Shown here: in pieces, positions 33,412 to 46,505 of the stretch
Numbering within the stretch: position 1 is the stretch's first letter
Layout: each line of letters opens with the position of its first letter
Assembly (NCBI GenBank): GCA_001972305.1
Contig: BDDD01000271.1
Coordinates: 391,091-455,090, forward strand
Direction of reading: 5' to 3'
DNA length: 64,000 bases
From: Cephalotus follicularis
Taxonomy: Eukaryota > Streptophyta > Magnoliopsida > Oxalidales > Cephalotaceae
Notes under the pieces: generated by a model
Told to the model about the DNA's origin: nothing
The model's input: the letters and a program-made list of their open reading frames with translations, nothing else
Databases searched by the model: none
Program-made: the position numbers and the translations under genes

Positions 33412-34733
33412 TGCTTTAGTCCATTGGGATTATGCTTGCAATTGCCGCTCATTGTAATAATGAGCTATGGCAAATGGATGTCAAGATGGTCTACAAGAGT
33501 AGCTATCTTGAAGAGGACATCTTTATGTCCCAGACCTAAATGGTTTACATCCAAGGAGCTTTTGCATAGAAGATGCAATCTCCTAAGGTTTGTAACCTTA
33601 AGCAAGCATCCCGTAGCTGAAATATCCATTTTGATTTCATCAAACATATGGATAAGCCTTATGTCTACCAAAAATAGGAGAACCTAGATATCACGTTCTT
33701 GGCACTGTAAAAGACATAATACACTTTGATAATGGTGTAGGTATGTTATAGTATAGTTAACCAATAACTTCTTCATTATGGATTTGGGAAAGGCTTCCTA
33801 CATTTTTGAGAATGAAGATCTATAAGAGATAGATCAAGTAGGTCGCTTGGACTTTCCAAAATCTAGTACATCAGCAGGGTGCTAAAATAGTATGGAAACA
33901 AATTCCATATTTGGCTTACTGCACATTAACTAAGGAATTCACCTCTCTAAGAAGACGTCTTTTAGGACTAATGAGGAAAGGACACACATGGATTGGCATC
34001 CTTATGCTTCAGCAATAGGTTCTATCATGTATGCCATACTTCGTACTAGGCCTGATGTCGCATGTGCCTGTACAATGTGTAGTCGATTTCAGTCCAATCC
34101 TTGTAAGAGACATTGGGACATTGTCAAGAGGATCTAATCTAGGTAAGAGACTCATGATTGTTATTTATTGACATAGGGAGAAGATAGTGAATTGAAATGT
34201 AAGACTTAGATTAACTCTAGCTTCGATTGTGATATGTATGATCACAAATCCACTTCAAGATATGTGTTGGTCCTGAATGGAAGTGTTGTGTGAGTTGGAG
34301 GAGTGATGCAGTTGAGAACAGAAGACTGCACCATGAGAGTATGTTACAACCTGTGATACTGCTAAAAGTAACTGGTTTCGGTGCGTAAGTTCATTGTTGA
34401 ACTTTATGTGGTTCTAACCATTTGTTATCTAGTTGTGGTGGTTATGACAAAGATGGAGGCCGTTGTACAAGCCTAGAAACCCGGGTATCATTACCGTCCA
34501 AACATATACAGCATCGGTATCATATGATCGTGGAGATCTTAGATGAATGTAGCATCTCGAAAGAGATGTTATTGAGTAAATATAGGAGACATCTGACTAA
34601 TGGATGTCACCGTCAATGAGAGTCACGCGAGAAGCGAACTTAGAAGACCCACTGACCAAAGTCATGAGCAGTTCTCAAGAGTGAGGTATGCTTAGGCTGT
34701 AGGTTTTCATGGCTGGAGGGCCAAGTGGGAGAT
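33412..34733 (+). pseudogene. Copia C1 reverse transcriptase and RNase H remnant with polypurine tract
   Basis: Three-frame reading gives IMLAIAAHCNNELWQMDVK and LEEDIFMSQ, then QASRSWNI, then around 34000 PYASAxGSIMYAILRTRPDVA, then DHKSTSRYVLVLNG (RNase H) and near 34635 EANLEDPLTK. Frameshifts and stops are frequent. The end CCAAGTGGGAGAT (34721-34733) is a typical copia polypurine tract directly before the LTR. It is the downstream continuation of array unit 4. Confidence 0.82.
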
Positions 34734-36550
34734 TGTTTGATTACGGTGTCCCTGTAAGCCACGAGGTGGTTGCAACCATATGTTCTGAACATATGATACA
34801 CTCTTGAATCGTACATTCTGAGTTCCATTCATGTTCTATTGTGCATATTTAAGTAACAATTGGCATATTGCTATATGTATCATCCCAAACCGTCTCAATG
34901 GACCAGTTAATCACCATGTTAACTGAATACACATATAGCACACTGCCCATAAAGGGTTGGATCTCTTACCTGGGAGGTTATGAGAATGAGATCCTTACTC
35001 GCTTATGACAAAAGTTCCAAGTCATAGATTCTCTTTCTCAGGGTAATTGAAGAACTGCAAAGACTTGTCGTATTATGCTTGCCCTCTTGAGTGTGGGGGA
35101 TGGATCATCTCATTGCCATTTGGGTTTACCCTAAAGCTAATGCGGAGTGTGTGCTAGAGAGCATGACACTGAACTGACCCAACATAGGTTATCTATATGG
35201 AGAGCCAACACCTCTATCAATGGAGTTCCTATTATCTCGGTATTGTATAGTCGAAGGTGACTAGTAAATCATACGTGATTTATGTTTTATCCTTAGACCT
35301 GAGCGGCTGGCATAAATTGTGTAGTAACCACTTGGCTTTGATTTTCGCCTTCCCCAGCACCAGCCACGTGCTGGCAAAAGGGTTTTTTTTGGGTCTTGTG
35401 GGAGCTACATGTAGATGTATGGTCGAGTAAGCAAGACGGTATCATCACACCCGTGTTGATAGGTTATAGGCTCTATAACATCTATGACCATTGATGACTT
35501 ATAGTCCTGGCCAGGCACTTAGGAGATTGAAAATAGTCAATTTCCTGGGATGTCTCCCGATAGTCTCAATGCGTTTATAGAATTATAGTTCTCGTTGTTT
35601 TACCTAGGGTTGACATTTATCCAATGAGGGATACATGACACATAAACCGATGACAGTGAAGAAAGTACGAGTGATCCGGCTAACGTATGATAGACCTGGC
35701 ACTTTGGTCCATGGATCCATGGTTGATTTAGGATCACACCGGGGCCATGTATATAGTCGAAAGACTATTAGGATGGTCGTACCGGAATGATGGGATGTTC
35801 TGGGAAATATATCATTGTACCGAAATCCAACCTGGCTTTTAGGGTCCCACATGGTTTTGTAATCAGTTGACATGTGAAGGGACACATGTCATATAGTGAG
35901 AGGATGGCATCTAGGGAGATGTTACTGGGCCTAGGAACATTTATTTTGCTAGGCTTTATCATTTCTAATTATATGAGTTCGAGCTGCACCATAAATAATT
36001 TGTTCCGGGCTAAGGGGTATTTTTGTCATTTATGAATTATTGAATAATTCATGGAGAGAGAGAGAGCATTTGGGCTGAACCCTATGCCTTGGTATGGCTA
36101 GGATTTGGGGCACCCAAATTTAGCCTTTAGTTGGTGCATTAGTAACTTATTTACTTCTTGGTTGGATTAAAACTAAGTAGGTTATTTGACTTTTCAACTA
36201 TCCCATTTACCAAGTAACACATGCTTGAATTACTTGAATCTTATTGCACCATCATTGCCGGCCTTATGAGTGGAGGAGAGTGAGTGTGTGTTGTCATATT
36301 GGCATTGGTTGAATGCATAATTCAATTGAGACATTTGGTTTCTCAAATTGGGGCACACAGTAACATGCACATTTTAACTCTTAAGTGAAAAACATAACGT
36401 TCACTTAACTGACTCTTCTAATTTCTCTACCTCATGCCGTCTCTGTCTTTTCCCTCTTCCATCTCCTTCTTCACCATTGTTGAAGGTCTCCATTAATGGA
36501 GTTTGAGAGCTCCAAAGCCCTAGAAGAGAAAAGCAAAAGTATTCACCTTA
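34734..36550 (+). repeat. Copia C1 3' LTR (right edge uncertain)
   Basis: Starts TGTTTGATTACGGTGTCCC after the polypurine tract. It matches, inverted, 56286-58825 (for example accgtctcaatggaccagttaa against its counterpart near 58630), and 35480-35960 matches 40974-41470. A GA repeat lies at 36054-36066. No CA terminus with a duplication was found, so the right edge is a best guess. Confidence 0.72.
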
Positions 36551-36654
36551 TCACCTGTTCACATAAAAAGAATGTTTTAAATTTATACTGCAAGTGCATG
36601 GTTATGCAGTAACGGGTCGAACACTAGGAAATCAAGTTAAATTAATTTTAATCT
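36551..36654 (+). other. Left flank of solo LTR, retrotransposon-like
   Basis: Contains actgcaagtgcatggttatgcag and gggtcgaacactagg, words I associate with plant LTR edges. It ends with AATCT (36650-36654), the target duplication, and continues at 39489. Confidence 0.4.
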
Positions 36655-39483
36655 TATAACACCCGGTATTTTCCTAATTGTAATATTTCGTTTTGAGGTG
36701 TAATCTTAAACTTGAATTAATGAGAATGTTGAAATTTCAAACTCAAAAGATGTCTCCAAACCCTAAATATTGATTAGGGAAAGAAATGTGTGAGTTAAGC
36801 TTGAAAACGGCGCAGTTTTGGAAGAAACGCGTCGATGTCTTTCGAAAGACGTCGACGCCTATGGGAACCAAGGTACACGTGAATGCATGGGCATGCACGT
36901 CGATACTGAGAGAAGTCATTGACACCTTCTGGTGAAAAAGGAAAAGACATCAACGTCTAAGGAAAGACGTCGATGCCATTGTAAAGAACATCTGTCACGT
37001 TATACACTGATGGAGTAACATGCATTGGGGGATCTTTGAGGCATTATCCAGGCGCCTTAACATGCACAATGCGACGTGTTGATCATGCTGGTGTGTTTCC
37101 AGGCATGCTCAAAACGTGACTCTCACCTGGTGCATGCAAGAGGATATTCCTTTTTACACCTGCAACCTGCAGAAGAGAAGGAAATGAGCCAAACCAGAGA
37201 GGGAGAAGGGTGGACATGAGAATGTGTGGTTATCTGTGAAGCAAGAGAGAAGGGGAGGGTTCCTACCATAGTAAAAACACCTCCTCCTTCATCTCTCTCT
37301 CTCGTTTTAAAACACTAAAGGAAAGAAGAGAAGAAAACCAGTGAGTGTGAGAGCCACCATTGTTGATCTTGATTGGAGCTAGAACTTGGAGCTCGTGGGT
37401 AGCAGTTGCTGAGAGGATCTTGGAGTTGTTGTGGCCAGAACCTGGGAACTTAAAGGGGTGGACTTTCCAATTCCTAACGTGGAACAATAAGGTAGGGGAA
37501 AGTGATAGATTTATACATGCATTTTGGGTTTTAAGTTAGTGAATACCATGATGAATACATGTTAATGGGTGAATTGTGATTCTGGATTTGTTGTAGTGAT
37601 TACTGTGATATACGGAGTTGACTTGCATGTGTAAATTACATGAATATTGAACTGGGTTGTGTTTGGATGATTTTGATAAATGGCTTGCTGTGTTAAAACT
37701 ATGGAGAAAGCGTTCTGGGTTGGATAAACGTTGACGTCTACCAGAAGACGTCGATGTCTTCGTATACGTATGAAAAAGACATTGATGTTTGAGTGAAAGC
37801 ATCGACGCCTTTTATGGGATATCGTAGAACTGTAATGTTCATTTCAGATGGCCATTTAGCCACTTGGGATTTCCTGTTTGATTACGAATGGACGTTCTGG
37901 TTACATACTCTGGTTACCAGTGGCTTTTCTTATGCCTTTAAGAGGTTAAGTTTCGTTTATATGAGGATTAGGGGCTGGATTCTTCCCTCCATATTCCAGA
38001 CGCGCGCACTGATACCTCCTGGTATCACAAAGACATCGACGTCTTTTTCCCAATAACGTCTGGGAATAATTGTACATAGGATCGACGCCTTAGGGAAAAG
38101 ACGTCGACGCCTTAGGGATAGATATCGACGCCTATCTCCCTGTTTAATGGAATTTCACCCGAATGGGACCCGCTAGACCCGAAACCACTCTAGGAACGAT
38201 CCTAGATGCATTCTGAGCATATGTTTGCATTATTACTGTGATTTGCATTATGGTTGATTTCTAAATAGTGTTAACCATTTTGAAAAGCTTGCATGATTTT
38301 TATAATCATTATTGTGCGAAAATGTATACTTGTCAACATATGAATATATATTTTCGAAATGACTAGGAAAATTATTTTCCAATGACAGAGAAATGTTTTA
38401 AAGGGTTGATTATACAACCAAAAGTATTGTGCGAAAATGTATATTTTTCAACACATGAATTTATATATTTTCGAAATGGCTGGGGAAGTATCCCCAAAGA
38501 CGGAGAAATGTTTTAAAGATTTGGTTATACAATCAAATGTATTGTTTTAAGTTTTATAACTTATCACAACTTGTGAACGGAGTAATATATTTTAAACAAA
38601 TATATGTGATCAAGTAATTATATTTTTTTTGCTTGACTTGTACTGTGTAATGCTTATGCTTGTTGATTATTAGCCGCTGTGCTAATAACTTGTTGATTAC
38701 TCAGCCGCTGTGCTAGTAACTTGCTGTTGGTTTAGCCGCCGTGCTAAGCAACATACGGAGGACTTGCTCCAAAACCGTTCGCAAACGGGGATGGGGTAAG
38801 AGTGCATTACGTTGGGGCCAGGAGGTGGCGACGGTTATGATGACTGGCTTGTCTGGTTCCTTTGGGACATATTTACTGCTTGTGTTGATATAACTTATGA
38901 GGTTATACTTGTACCGTGAGCATGCATATATTTTTATATGTATATACGGAGATACAATTACTGTGAAAATTACATGTCACATTGCATCATAATGCATTCA
39001 TTCATGATACTCATTATCATATGACTCGAACTGTACTTATAAGTTTATTCACTTAGCCGAGTGAGGACAAATGCTAACCCCTACTGTAACATATTGATGG
39101 AGTGGATTTGACACGGAGCATGCACGGAGACTTAAAGAGAAGACTGAGTAGTTTCTCTTGTTTTCTTGTTTTGGGTTAATGAACATTGATCATGTTATTT
39201 GGATTATTGTAACCGGGTTATTGTAACGTTGATTTATTATTTTACCTCTATTTTCACGCTCCGTTTTTGGGTGATCGACAATGGGCTTGGGTTTTTGTTA
39301 TAAACTTATTGGGCATCACGTAGTATGGGATGCATGATGTATGTTTAATTCGGCTCATTTATGTTATTGCTTCCGCTATCGAAGGTTTTTTATTTATTGG
39401 TAAATTTGCCTGAGCTGAATTATATTATGTTGATTGCCTTACCACTTTATATGTTGTCTTAAATTGGAAAACAGGGTGTGACA
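36655..39483 (+). mobile_element. Solo LTR of the gypsy E family (2829 bp)
   Basis: Begins TATAACACCCGG (TG mutated to TA) and ends CAGGGTGTGACA, with AATCT on both sides (36650-36654 and 39484-39488). The start matches the gypsy E LTR start. No internal domain, so it arose by LTR-LTR recombination. A purine-rich zone at 37190-37340 and GTCGAC-core boxes at 36832-36975 and 37730-38125 are visible. Imperfect 100 bp repeats occur at 38310-38560 (gcgaaaatgtatact... ttttcgaaatg). Words with 'agccgctgtgctaataacttg' repeat three times at 38670-38750. Confidence 0.85.
37730..38125. repeat. GTCGAC-core boxes in the solo LTR
   Basis: Boxes near 37729, 37748, 37780, 37801, 38035, 38054, 38080, 38103 and 38125 (GACGTCGATGTC, ACATCGACGTC, GACGTCGACGCC and similar). 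Pairs are about 19-23 bp apart; many carry one mismatch. A further group is at 36832-36975. Confidence 0.75.
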
Positions 39484-40610
39484 AATCTATTCAACCTAGG
39501 CATAGCATGCAAAATCAATGTTTAATTATGAAAACTACTCCTAATTATGCAAAATAAATTAAATTACTGAAAACAGAGGAGATAGGCGTCGACGCGTGTT
39601 TAGCATAAAAATGTGTGGTTTTTAATGAGTTATTTGTTATATTTTTATGCTTGGAATAGACTACTGTGGTGGTATTTATTTGATTTTCAGGTATTATTTG
39701 ATTATTGCGGAATAAGAGAAAATGGAGCTAAAACGTTACTTTTCGAGTTAAAGTGGTTTGAAGTCAAAAATCGGTTAACGAGTGCACCCACTTAAGCGAG
39801 ATAAGTCAAAATTAAAGCTCGGAAGATATTGAATATTGGACTCATTTTGTTCATAAAATTATTTGCAATACTTTTAGTTCTTGGGTCAGTTCACTCTGAA
39901 GCTCCGAGGAAAAGATATCGCAAGAAAAAGAACAAATGTTGAATCAATTAAAGACCATCGCGCCACGTGTCAGCAAATCCTTGCGCCAGAGTCTTCAGCA
40001 AAGCTCTCCATGCAGCCCAACATGCCATGCAACGCATCTGCTCTTAATTCATGCGCCAATAGCAAGGCGCCATGAAGCCCATTCAGCATCCATGCGTTGT
40101 ATTCATGCAGGCCATGCATGAATCAGCCCACATGCGCACCATCAACCAATTCATCAAGACTTCAACGGCTGCAGCGTCCATGAAGCCATCCATTGCGCAA
40201 CAAGCCTTCATCCATGCGCCAACGCCTTAATCTTCAGCCCATGCATGCACTATACGACAATCAGCCCATTCAACATTCCTAAGTCTTCAGCACGATGCAG
40301 CCAAAAGGGAAATAAAAAATTGCCGATTTTTTGTTCCGTTTTACAAGTGGACAATTTATTTCATGCATTGCTTTAGGATTTCTTGATTGACTCTGTGTAT
40401 ATATATATATAAGGCGGCAGAAGACACAAGAAAAAACACACAGCCGACCTTCCCCTTCTTCTTTTCTTTTAATTTTTTTTTTCTAATTTTTATTCAATGT
40501 TTAGTAGCTAAACTCTTTAAGGTTTTGGGGAAGAACAAAGCCTAGATTGTTATTGTTTCAATTCCATCAATAAAAATCCTTGAATATTTGATTTGTTCTT
40601 CAATTTTTAT
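39484..40610 (+). other. LTR-like sequence with TATA-rich promoter
   Basis: Right flank of the solo LTR. 39950-40290 is rich in repeated catgcgcca and catgcatg words. A TATA tract (40398-40412, followed by aaggcggcag) and a pyrimidine stretch follow, then a gene-end-like region. I infer the promoter half of an unidentified LTR. The short ORFs here have no recognisable domains. Confidence 0.4.
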
Positions 40611-40973
40611 GACTCCTCCCTTGCACGTTCTCTGTCAGAAAGTAACATGCAAGACACCCGAACTAAAGACGTCGACGTCTTCTCCAAAGGCGTCGATGTC
40701 ATTGTCCCCGATCGAGGTGCATGTGCATGCAGTTACGTGCAACGCTCTGTCACAAAGGAGTCGACGTCTTTCCAAATAGAGTCGACGTCTTTCCTCCAAG
40801 ACAGCGTCGTTTTAGCCCTTTTTACATCTTATAACATGTAAAACACAAGCTTTAACATAAGACAGATTGGAAAACATCATCAAATTCGAAAAATCCATCC
40901 TTTTATTAATTCCACAATTAAAGAGTACAAATACATTGTGAAATAATAATACATGGAAATCTCGGGCGTTACA
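40611..40973 (-). repeat. Gypsy E-family LTR fragment
   Basis: Matches 31108-31461 closely, including four boxes at 40668, 40689, 40758 and 40779 (21 bp pairs), and ends GGGCGTTACA at 40973. It is cut at the left near 40610. Confidence 0.82.
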
Positions 40974-41500
40974 AGATAAAAGTCTTGATCAGGAATAGGT
41001 GGACTGGAAATGAGAGGTTTCCATGGGAGGTCTATTGTTAGTCTCAGTGCATTCATAGATTCATAGTTATCATAGAAATACTAGACATTCATCCAAACCC
41101 TAGTCTATGATCGGAGCCAAGTATGATGAGGGAAACATAACACATATGCCGATGACTTGATAAAGCGACTGGCTATTCAGACCATGATAGATAGACATGG
41201 TAATACACGGATCCAGGGATAATTGGCGCTCACACCTGGGCTGTTTTGATAATCGGTGACTATTAGAATGGTCGTACCGGAAATCAGGGTGTTCTAGGAA
41301 TTTATCATCATACCAGAGATCGACAGGCTTTCGGGTCCTGCCTGACTTTGAACAGGTTGACATGTGAAGGACACATGTCATTTAGTGAAAGGATAACATT
41401 AGGGAAGATGTTACTTTGCTAGTGAGTATTTCATTTGATGGATACAGGTCCATGCAATGCCACGATGAAATATTCCATGCGAAGGGTTTTGAAAATTGAA
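40974..41500 (+). repeat. Copia C LTR fragment
   Basis: Similar to 35480-35970: gtcgtaccggaa, gacatgtgaagg, acacatgtcatttagtgaaagg. Both ends are truncated. Confidence 0.75.
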
Positions 41501-41880
41501 GAGATTGTCTCATCCAATATCTTGGCATCAATGCCATGAAGAGCATGCGTCAACGCCATGTCTAGTTGAGTCACTGGTCATTAACGTCATGAAGAGAATG
41601 CGTTGACACTGTGTAAACCAGTGACTTAAACGTCAACTCCATGAAGAGCATGCATTGACGTCATGTCTAGATATAGTCCCTGGGTGTTAACTTCATGAAG
41701 AACATGCGTTGATGCTTCGTAAACCAGTGACTTAAACGTTGACGCCATGGTGTTTATGTGTTGACATGTAGATGGGATGAGATAGCTTGTTTCATCTTAT
41801 CATTGGGGTTGACGCCTTGATAAGAAGAGACACATGGGCTGACACTCAGCACTATTCAACTTAAGAGATGTTGGTGGGAA
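41501..41880. repeat. Degenerate GCGTCAACGCCATG repeats
   Basis: Words such as atgaagagcatgcgtcaacg and ccagtgacttaaacgttgac alternate five or six times from 41530 to 41760 with spacing of roughly 50 bp. The core GTCAAC/GTTGAC is one base from GTCGAC, so this may be a decayed box array of an LTR. Confidence 0.55.
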
Positions 41881-42126
41881 AAAGAGAGGTGTGTTCAAGA
41901 AGCTTTTGAGTTGACTTGAGCATTAAATTCTAAAGGATAAAGGAATACCTTTGTCTAGAGAGTTTGATACACTCTCTCGGCTCTCACTTTATCTTCTCAT
42001 CTCCGGAGCTAGAGGGAGATAGTGTGAGAGCAAAATTGAGAGAAAAAGCTCAGTCTAGTGTGAAGAGGGAGTCATGAACTCGCAGCAGTAAGTAGAGCGT
42101 GAAGGGAGCAGCATATCAACAATTTT
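41881..42126 (+). repeat. LTR-D, plus-orientation copy, left part
   Basis: gagggagatagtgtgagagc and gagtcatgaactcgcagcag match the 54180-54260 segment of the plus LTR at 53929 and, inverted, 45960-46100. The LTR is interrupted by a copia B-type fragment. Confidence 0.6.
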
Positions 42127-42559
42127 ACGGGAATATGTCCAGGCATTTGAAGCTATGAGCATCACATCGACTTCTTCTATCGGGGTCGATGTCTTTTCTG
42201 GCTTTGGCAGATTGGTCTTGAAAGACGTCGATGTCTTAGGAAAGGGATCGATGTCTTTGGTACAGACGTCGATGTCTTTGCTTGTATGGATCGATGTCTT
42301 CACTAGAATTTGACCTGTAACTTTGGGCACTAAAGACGTCGATGTCTTTTTTGAAAGGGATCGAAGTCTTTCGCACAAAGTGGCCTTTAACTTTGCTGGA
42401 TCAAAGGCGTCGATGTCTTTTGCAAAAGAGGTCGATGTCTTTTGCTTGCAGTTGATATTTTGCCTTATGTGAAGCTTTCTAATATCTTGCACATTAAGCA
42501 ACAAAGTTAAATGCAAATTTGTAATCATTAAAACTTAGGATTGAGACTAAAAGCCAACA
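42127..42559 (-). repeat. Copia B-family LTR fragment with boxes
   Basis: Resembles 14675-15192: ccaggcatttgaagc, the box series (tcgacttcttc at 42167, gacgtcgatg at 42222, 42267, 42338 and others) and the AAAGCCAACA end at 42559. It is a diverged member, truncated at its inner side. Confidence 0.75.
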
Positions 42560-42927
42560 ATGTCTGTTATCGTGAATTGATAGATTGTGCTACTATGTAT
42601 TGCTAGTCCAGGATTAAGGTTCTATTGAATTGATTGAATTTGAATCGGTCCCTGGGATTTATGATTCCCTTGGATTGAGTGATTGATTTCCTGAATTTGG
42701 ACTAGAATTGTTGATAAGCTGCTTAACAGCCATCTATTACCTTCTAATAAGTCCTTGGACCGTCGACGCTTCTAATTAGAGCATCGGCGCTTTACTAGAG
42801 GCAGACATCATGCTTGAGGGAAATCGTATTGTTATTCTTCGTACTTGTGTTAGACACTAAACTCTAAGTTAGTCCAGACCTAGAAGGAGGAGGTTAGAGC
42901 TCTCAAAGCTCCAAAGCATACCACTCC

Positions 42928-43085
42928 AAGACTGCAGAGCAGACTTGTCCATGAGGCAGCAGAGAAGACCTGCGCCACAAGACTGCAGAGCAGACTTGTC
43001 CATGAGGCTGCAGAGAAGACCTCCACCACAAGGCTGCATAGCAGACCTGTCCGTAAGGCCGTAAAGCAGACCTATGCTAATAGAG
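42928..43085 (+). repeat. 51 bp tandem repeat, three copies
   Basis: Copies begin at 42928, 42979 and 43030 (aagactgcagagcagacttg and variants); the third is more diverged. Confidence 0.85.
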
Positions 43086-43227
43086 TCAAACGATAGAGTA
43101 GATGATAGCGTTAAATGGCAGAGAAAAGCAGACCAACGCTAATAACGTTAAATGATAGATAGCTATGAGAACTTACTTTTAGAAATTACCCTTAAAAGGG
43201 TCACCAATTGTGATTAGAGTCATTAGA

Positions 43228-43400
43228 TCACCGACCGAGATGAGCCCTAAGGGGATTACCAACAGAGATGAGCCATACGGATTGTCAGCTGAGATGAGCC
43301 CTAAGGGTATCACTAGCCAAGATGACCCATTGGATCACCAACTGAGATGAGCCCTAAGGAGGATCACCAACCGAGATGAGCCACAAGGGTCACTAATAGA
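43228..43400 (+). repeat. 25-29 bp tandem repeat, six copies
   Basis: The consensus is gatcaccaaccgagatgagc followed by cctaaggg. The gagatgagcc word starts at 43237, 43265, 43291, 43319 (variant), 43344 and 43373. Confidence 0.85.
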
Positions 43401-44207
43401 AATTGAATCGTAAGGTTGCTAATACAGCATACTAGAAATAAAAAAGGACGTCTGACTAGACTAATAGATATGTCTTGTCTTGTCTTCTCTGCACTTCTAT
43501 AGAATGTCACCCTAGTCTGCTCTACCTAGGCAAAAGAGGCCGAGGTGATTCTATATGTATCTTAGTGCGATATTGATGGATATGGAATGATTGGAAGTCT
43601 CTACCTTGGTAGAGAAGGCACGAAGAGCTAATACATGCCCCAAAACGATTTTGGAATGATATGGATGCTGAATGATGATGGAATTGTATGGTTATATGTA
43701 TGGTATTTTATTGTTATGGTATGGAATTGTATTGAGTATGGGATATTATAGTTGGTTATATGAATCGTTGCATTGTGTATCTCGCGTGACATGCATTCTC
43801 ATGCTCTGTATATAGTAGTGCCTACAGAACCAAAGGTTGTTGACCCATTCTTTGAAATGGGTCAGGTTTAGGTGAAGCATTGCAATGACCAGATGGGCGA
43901 AATGGCAAAACAGAGCTCCTTCAACAAGCAGTTCTGAATGGCTAACCTTGTATAACGAAAATGATGATGTAAAGCAATTATATTTGACATGCCGGCATGT
44001 GGCAAACTGTGTTGTGAAATATTGTTGTATATGAATGGGTGTCCACACGATATATATATATTGATTGATTATTCCGCTAGTATTGTATGGGTTAATCTAA
44101 AGTTTAAAATTTATTGCATATTCTAGATGGTGTAAATGGATTGAATAGATGGCGTGCCACGTGTCAGACCTTGGGGTTCTCCTCGTGGTTTAGGACGAGA
44201 CATGTTG

Positions 44208-46276
44208 TGCCCAATTTGAGAATGGTTCAGCCAAACACAGCCATGTATCTAACACTATATGTAATGAAGTGAACAGATATACAGATATATGCATGGCATG
44301 TGAGATGCATGAATGTCAATTGTGGGCAACGTCCGTACATCAACCATTCCTAAGCGGTGGCATACATAATGATGCCCTAACCATAGAATCACAATCCATA
44401 CACCCTAGGACTATAGACAATTCATCAATCTATCAATAATCATACAATGTGTACAATCAATCTATAAGGTCTATCCTCGTCGTCTACACACACCGTGTCA
44501 TAGACGAACATAGTAGAGATAGCACTAACCACGCCGATAACAATCCAATCGCAAGTCCCCGAAGGTTCTACCCCAATTACAATCCACTCAATCATTTATT
44601 CAATCAATCATTTACTCAATATGGTACCCCAATAACAATCCAATCGACAGTCCTCGAAGGTTCTAGCTCAATTACACTTCAATCGCCAGTCCCCGAAGGT
44701 TCTAGCAGTCCTCGAAGGTTCTAGCTCAATTACAGTTCAATCGCTAGTCCCCAAAGATTCTAGCCCAATTACACCCCACTCAATCATTTATTCAATATGG
44801 TACCATCTTCCTATAGTCCATCCACAATGCGATGTCTCCTGAAGATTCACCCCTAAAGGGGATGTTCTAATAGGGCCACTCAATAGACGATAACAATTTC
44901 GATCAATAACGATACAATGTGGTCTAAACCCCTAACCTTTATGACAAAAAAGAAGATTTAAAATGGGTTATCTCGTTAGGTATCAAACAGTGACAATCCG
45001 ATAACAAATACCATAAATCATTTAAAAGATATGGACCTAATCATAAAGGATCACATAGGATCCATCCAACATCCACTATGACAATCAATCAATAATGCTA
45101 GTTCCTGTAGGTCCTAGCTCACAATTGTGTTCCCGAAGGTCCACCTATAACAGTACAATTCACACTTCGGTCCCTATCAAAGTTTATAAAACCATTTGTA
45201 GAAACCTTGCTGAAAATCCATTGAAGATCGATTTGTAACTCGATTGTGTTTAAAAGAAGGTTCCCATAGGTTACACAGCCTTAGGGAGGCTTCCTATGGA
45301 TCCCATTTGAGTGTAGAAAGAACTGGGGTTGAAAAGAGGTTGAAACCATTTCATTTTGTACAAAAACAGGGCAAAGCACCGACACTTTGGTTCAAAGTGT
45401 CGATGGTTTACGGTTGGCAAAGCGCCGACGCTTTGACAAAAGAGTCATCGCTTTGCACATATCAGCTAAAGCGATTATAGCAGATCAAAGTGTCGACGGT
45501 TTAGGATCCAGTCAAAGCGTCGCTGGTTGTGCCAACGAGCCGAGGCTTTGACAGGAGCAAACATTGTCCGATCTTCGTTTTTCACTTCCCAAAATCCATT
45601 TCAAACCAATTTAAACACTTTAAACCGTGATCCAATAGATCTATAAGCTCTAATAGTCAACTTCCACTTAAAACCATCCTTAAACCATTGTAATCCACTT
45701 TCATTAATCATAAATCAATAGAGGACGGAGATTTGGGCAAAAGTCACAAAACTCACTAATCTCTCTCTGATTTCCATTTCGGACTGTTTAACTCTTATCA
45801 ATCACCCTAACTCATTCACGTAGCTCTGATCTATCCGTCCATAACAGTATAATCACTCAATCTTATCAATATGCATGAATGCAAAGCATATATGTAGACC
45901 CTACCTTGATAACTGTTGAGATGCAGATCTGGAGGGATTTACAGCTGAATCCTTGATCTGATCCTCTCATCAAGTTCTACACTCTACCACGAATCTAGGA
46001 CTCCTTCCTTTCTCAAATCCGAGCTCTATCTCTCTAACTCCCTCTCTCACTATCTCTCTAAAAAGGAAAGAGAAATGTAAAATGAGAAAGAAAGAGAGTC
46101 ACTTGCCTATATATAGGCTCATTGGGCGGAAAACTCATAAACTCGCCCTAGGTTCCATTGAACCTCTATAACCCATAAACATCCATGGGAAGGGAAAATA
46201 CTATAATATAATATACCATCAAAGCCATCCATGAATACAATATGGTACAATACTGTACATATATACAATCAACTAC
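44208..46276 (-). repeat. LTR-D, minus-orientation copy, 3' LTR of gypsy D (main part)
   Basis: Matches 60900-63860 in the same orientation (taagcggtgg, agtccccgaaggttct series at 44560-44760, tctaccacgaatc near 45970). It continues across the CACTA insertion to 51366-51403, where it meets the gypsy D polypurine tract. The LTR terminus equivalent to 60514-60900 is missing at the left, where it abuts the plus copy. Confidence 0.72.
45375..45550. repeat. AAGCGTCGACGCTTTG-type boxes
   Basis: Boxes start at 45375/45396 (21 bp) and 45421/45441 (20 bp), with further copies near 45490-45545. The core is CCGACG or GTCGATG, flanked by CAAAG/CTTTG arms. This is a third flank type around the same core. 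Confidence 0.75.
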
Positions 46277-46505
46277 CACTACAAGAAAAAGCACTTTTTT
46301 GAAACGCGGCCTTTTGAAACGGCAAGATATTACCAATTCAAAAGACCAATTTTATCAGTAAAATTAATACGACAATAGTATTTCACATTTGTTCTTTAAT
46401 CCCTAACATCCCCAACATCTCCAGTCTCCAATCTTCTCTCTCGCTTTCAACACCAACGTCTCAACACCAATGACAAATCTCCGCTCTCTCCATCTCAACA
46501 CCGAC

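Larger units (their letters stand above)
42560..44207 (+). repeat. LTR-D, plus-orientation copy, right part
   Basis: Continues 41881-42126. It contains gattcccttggattgagtg (compare 54600), two tandem-repeat blocks, the cccattctttgaaatgggtc inverted repeat near 43845, and an LTR-like end (gtgccacgtgtcagaccttgg ... ggtttaggacgagaca at 44207). Confidence 0.65.

Noticed and set aside
44449-44724. Plus-strand ORF of 91 codons
   Set aside because: Made of the repeated agtccccgaaggttct LTR words; no protein-like composition.
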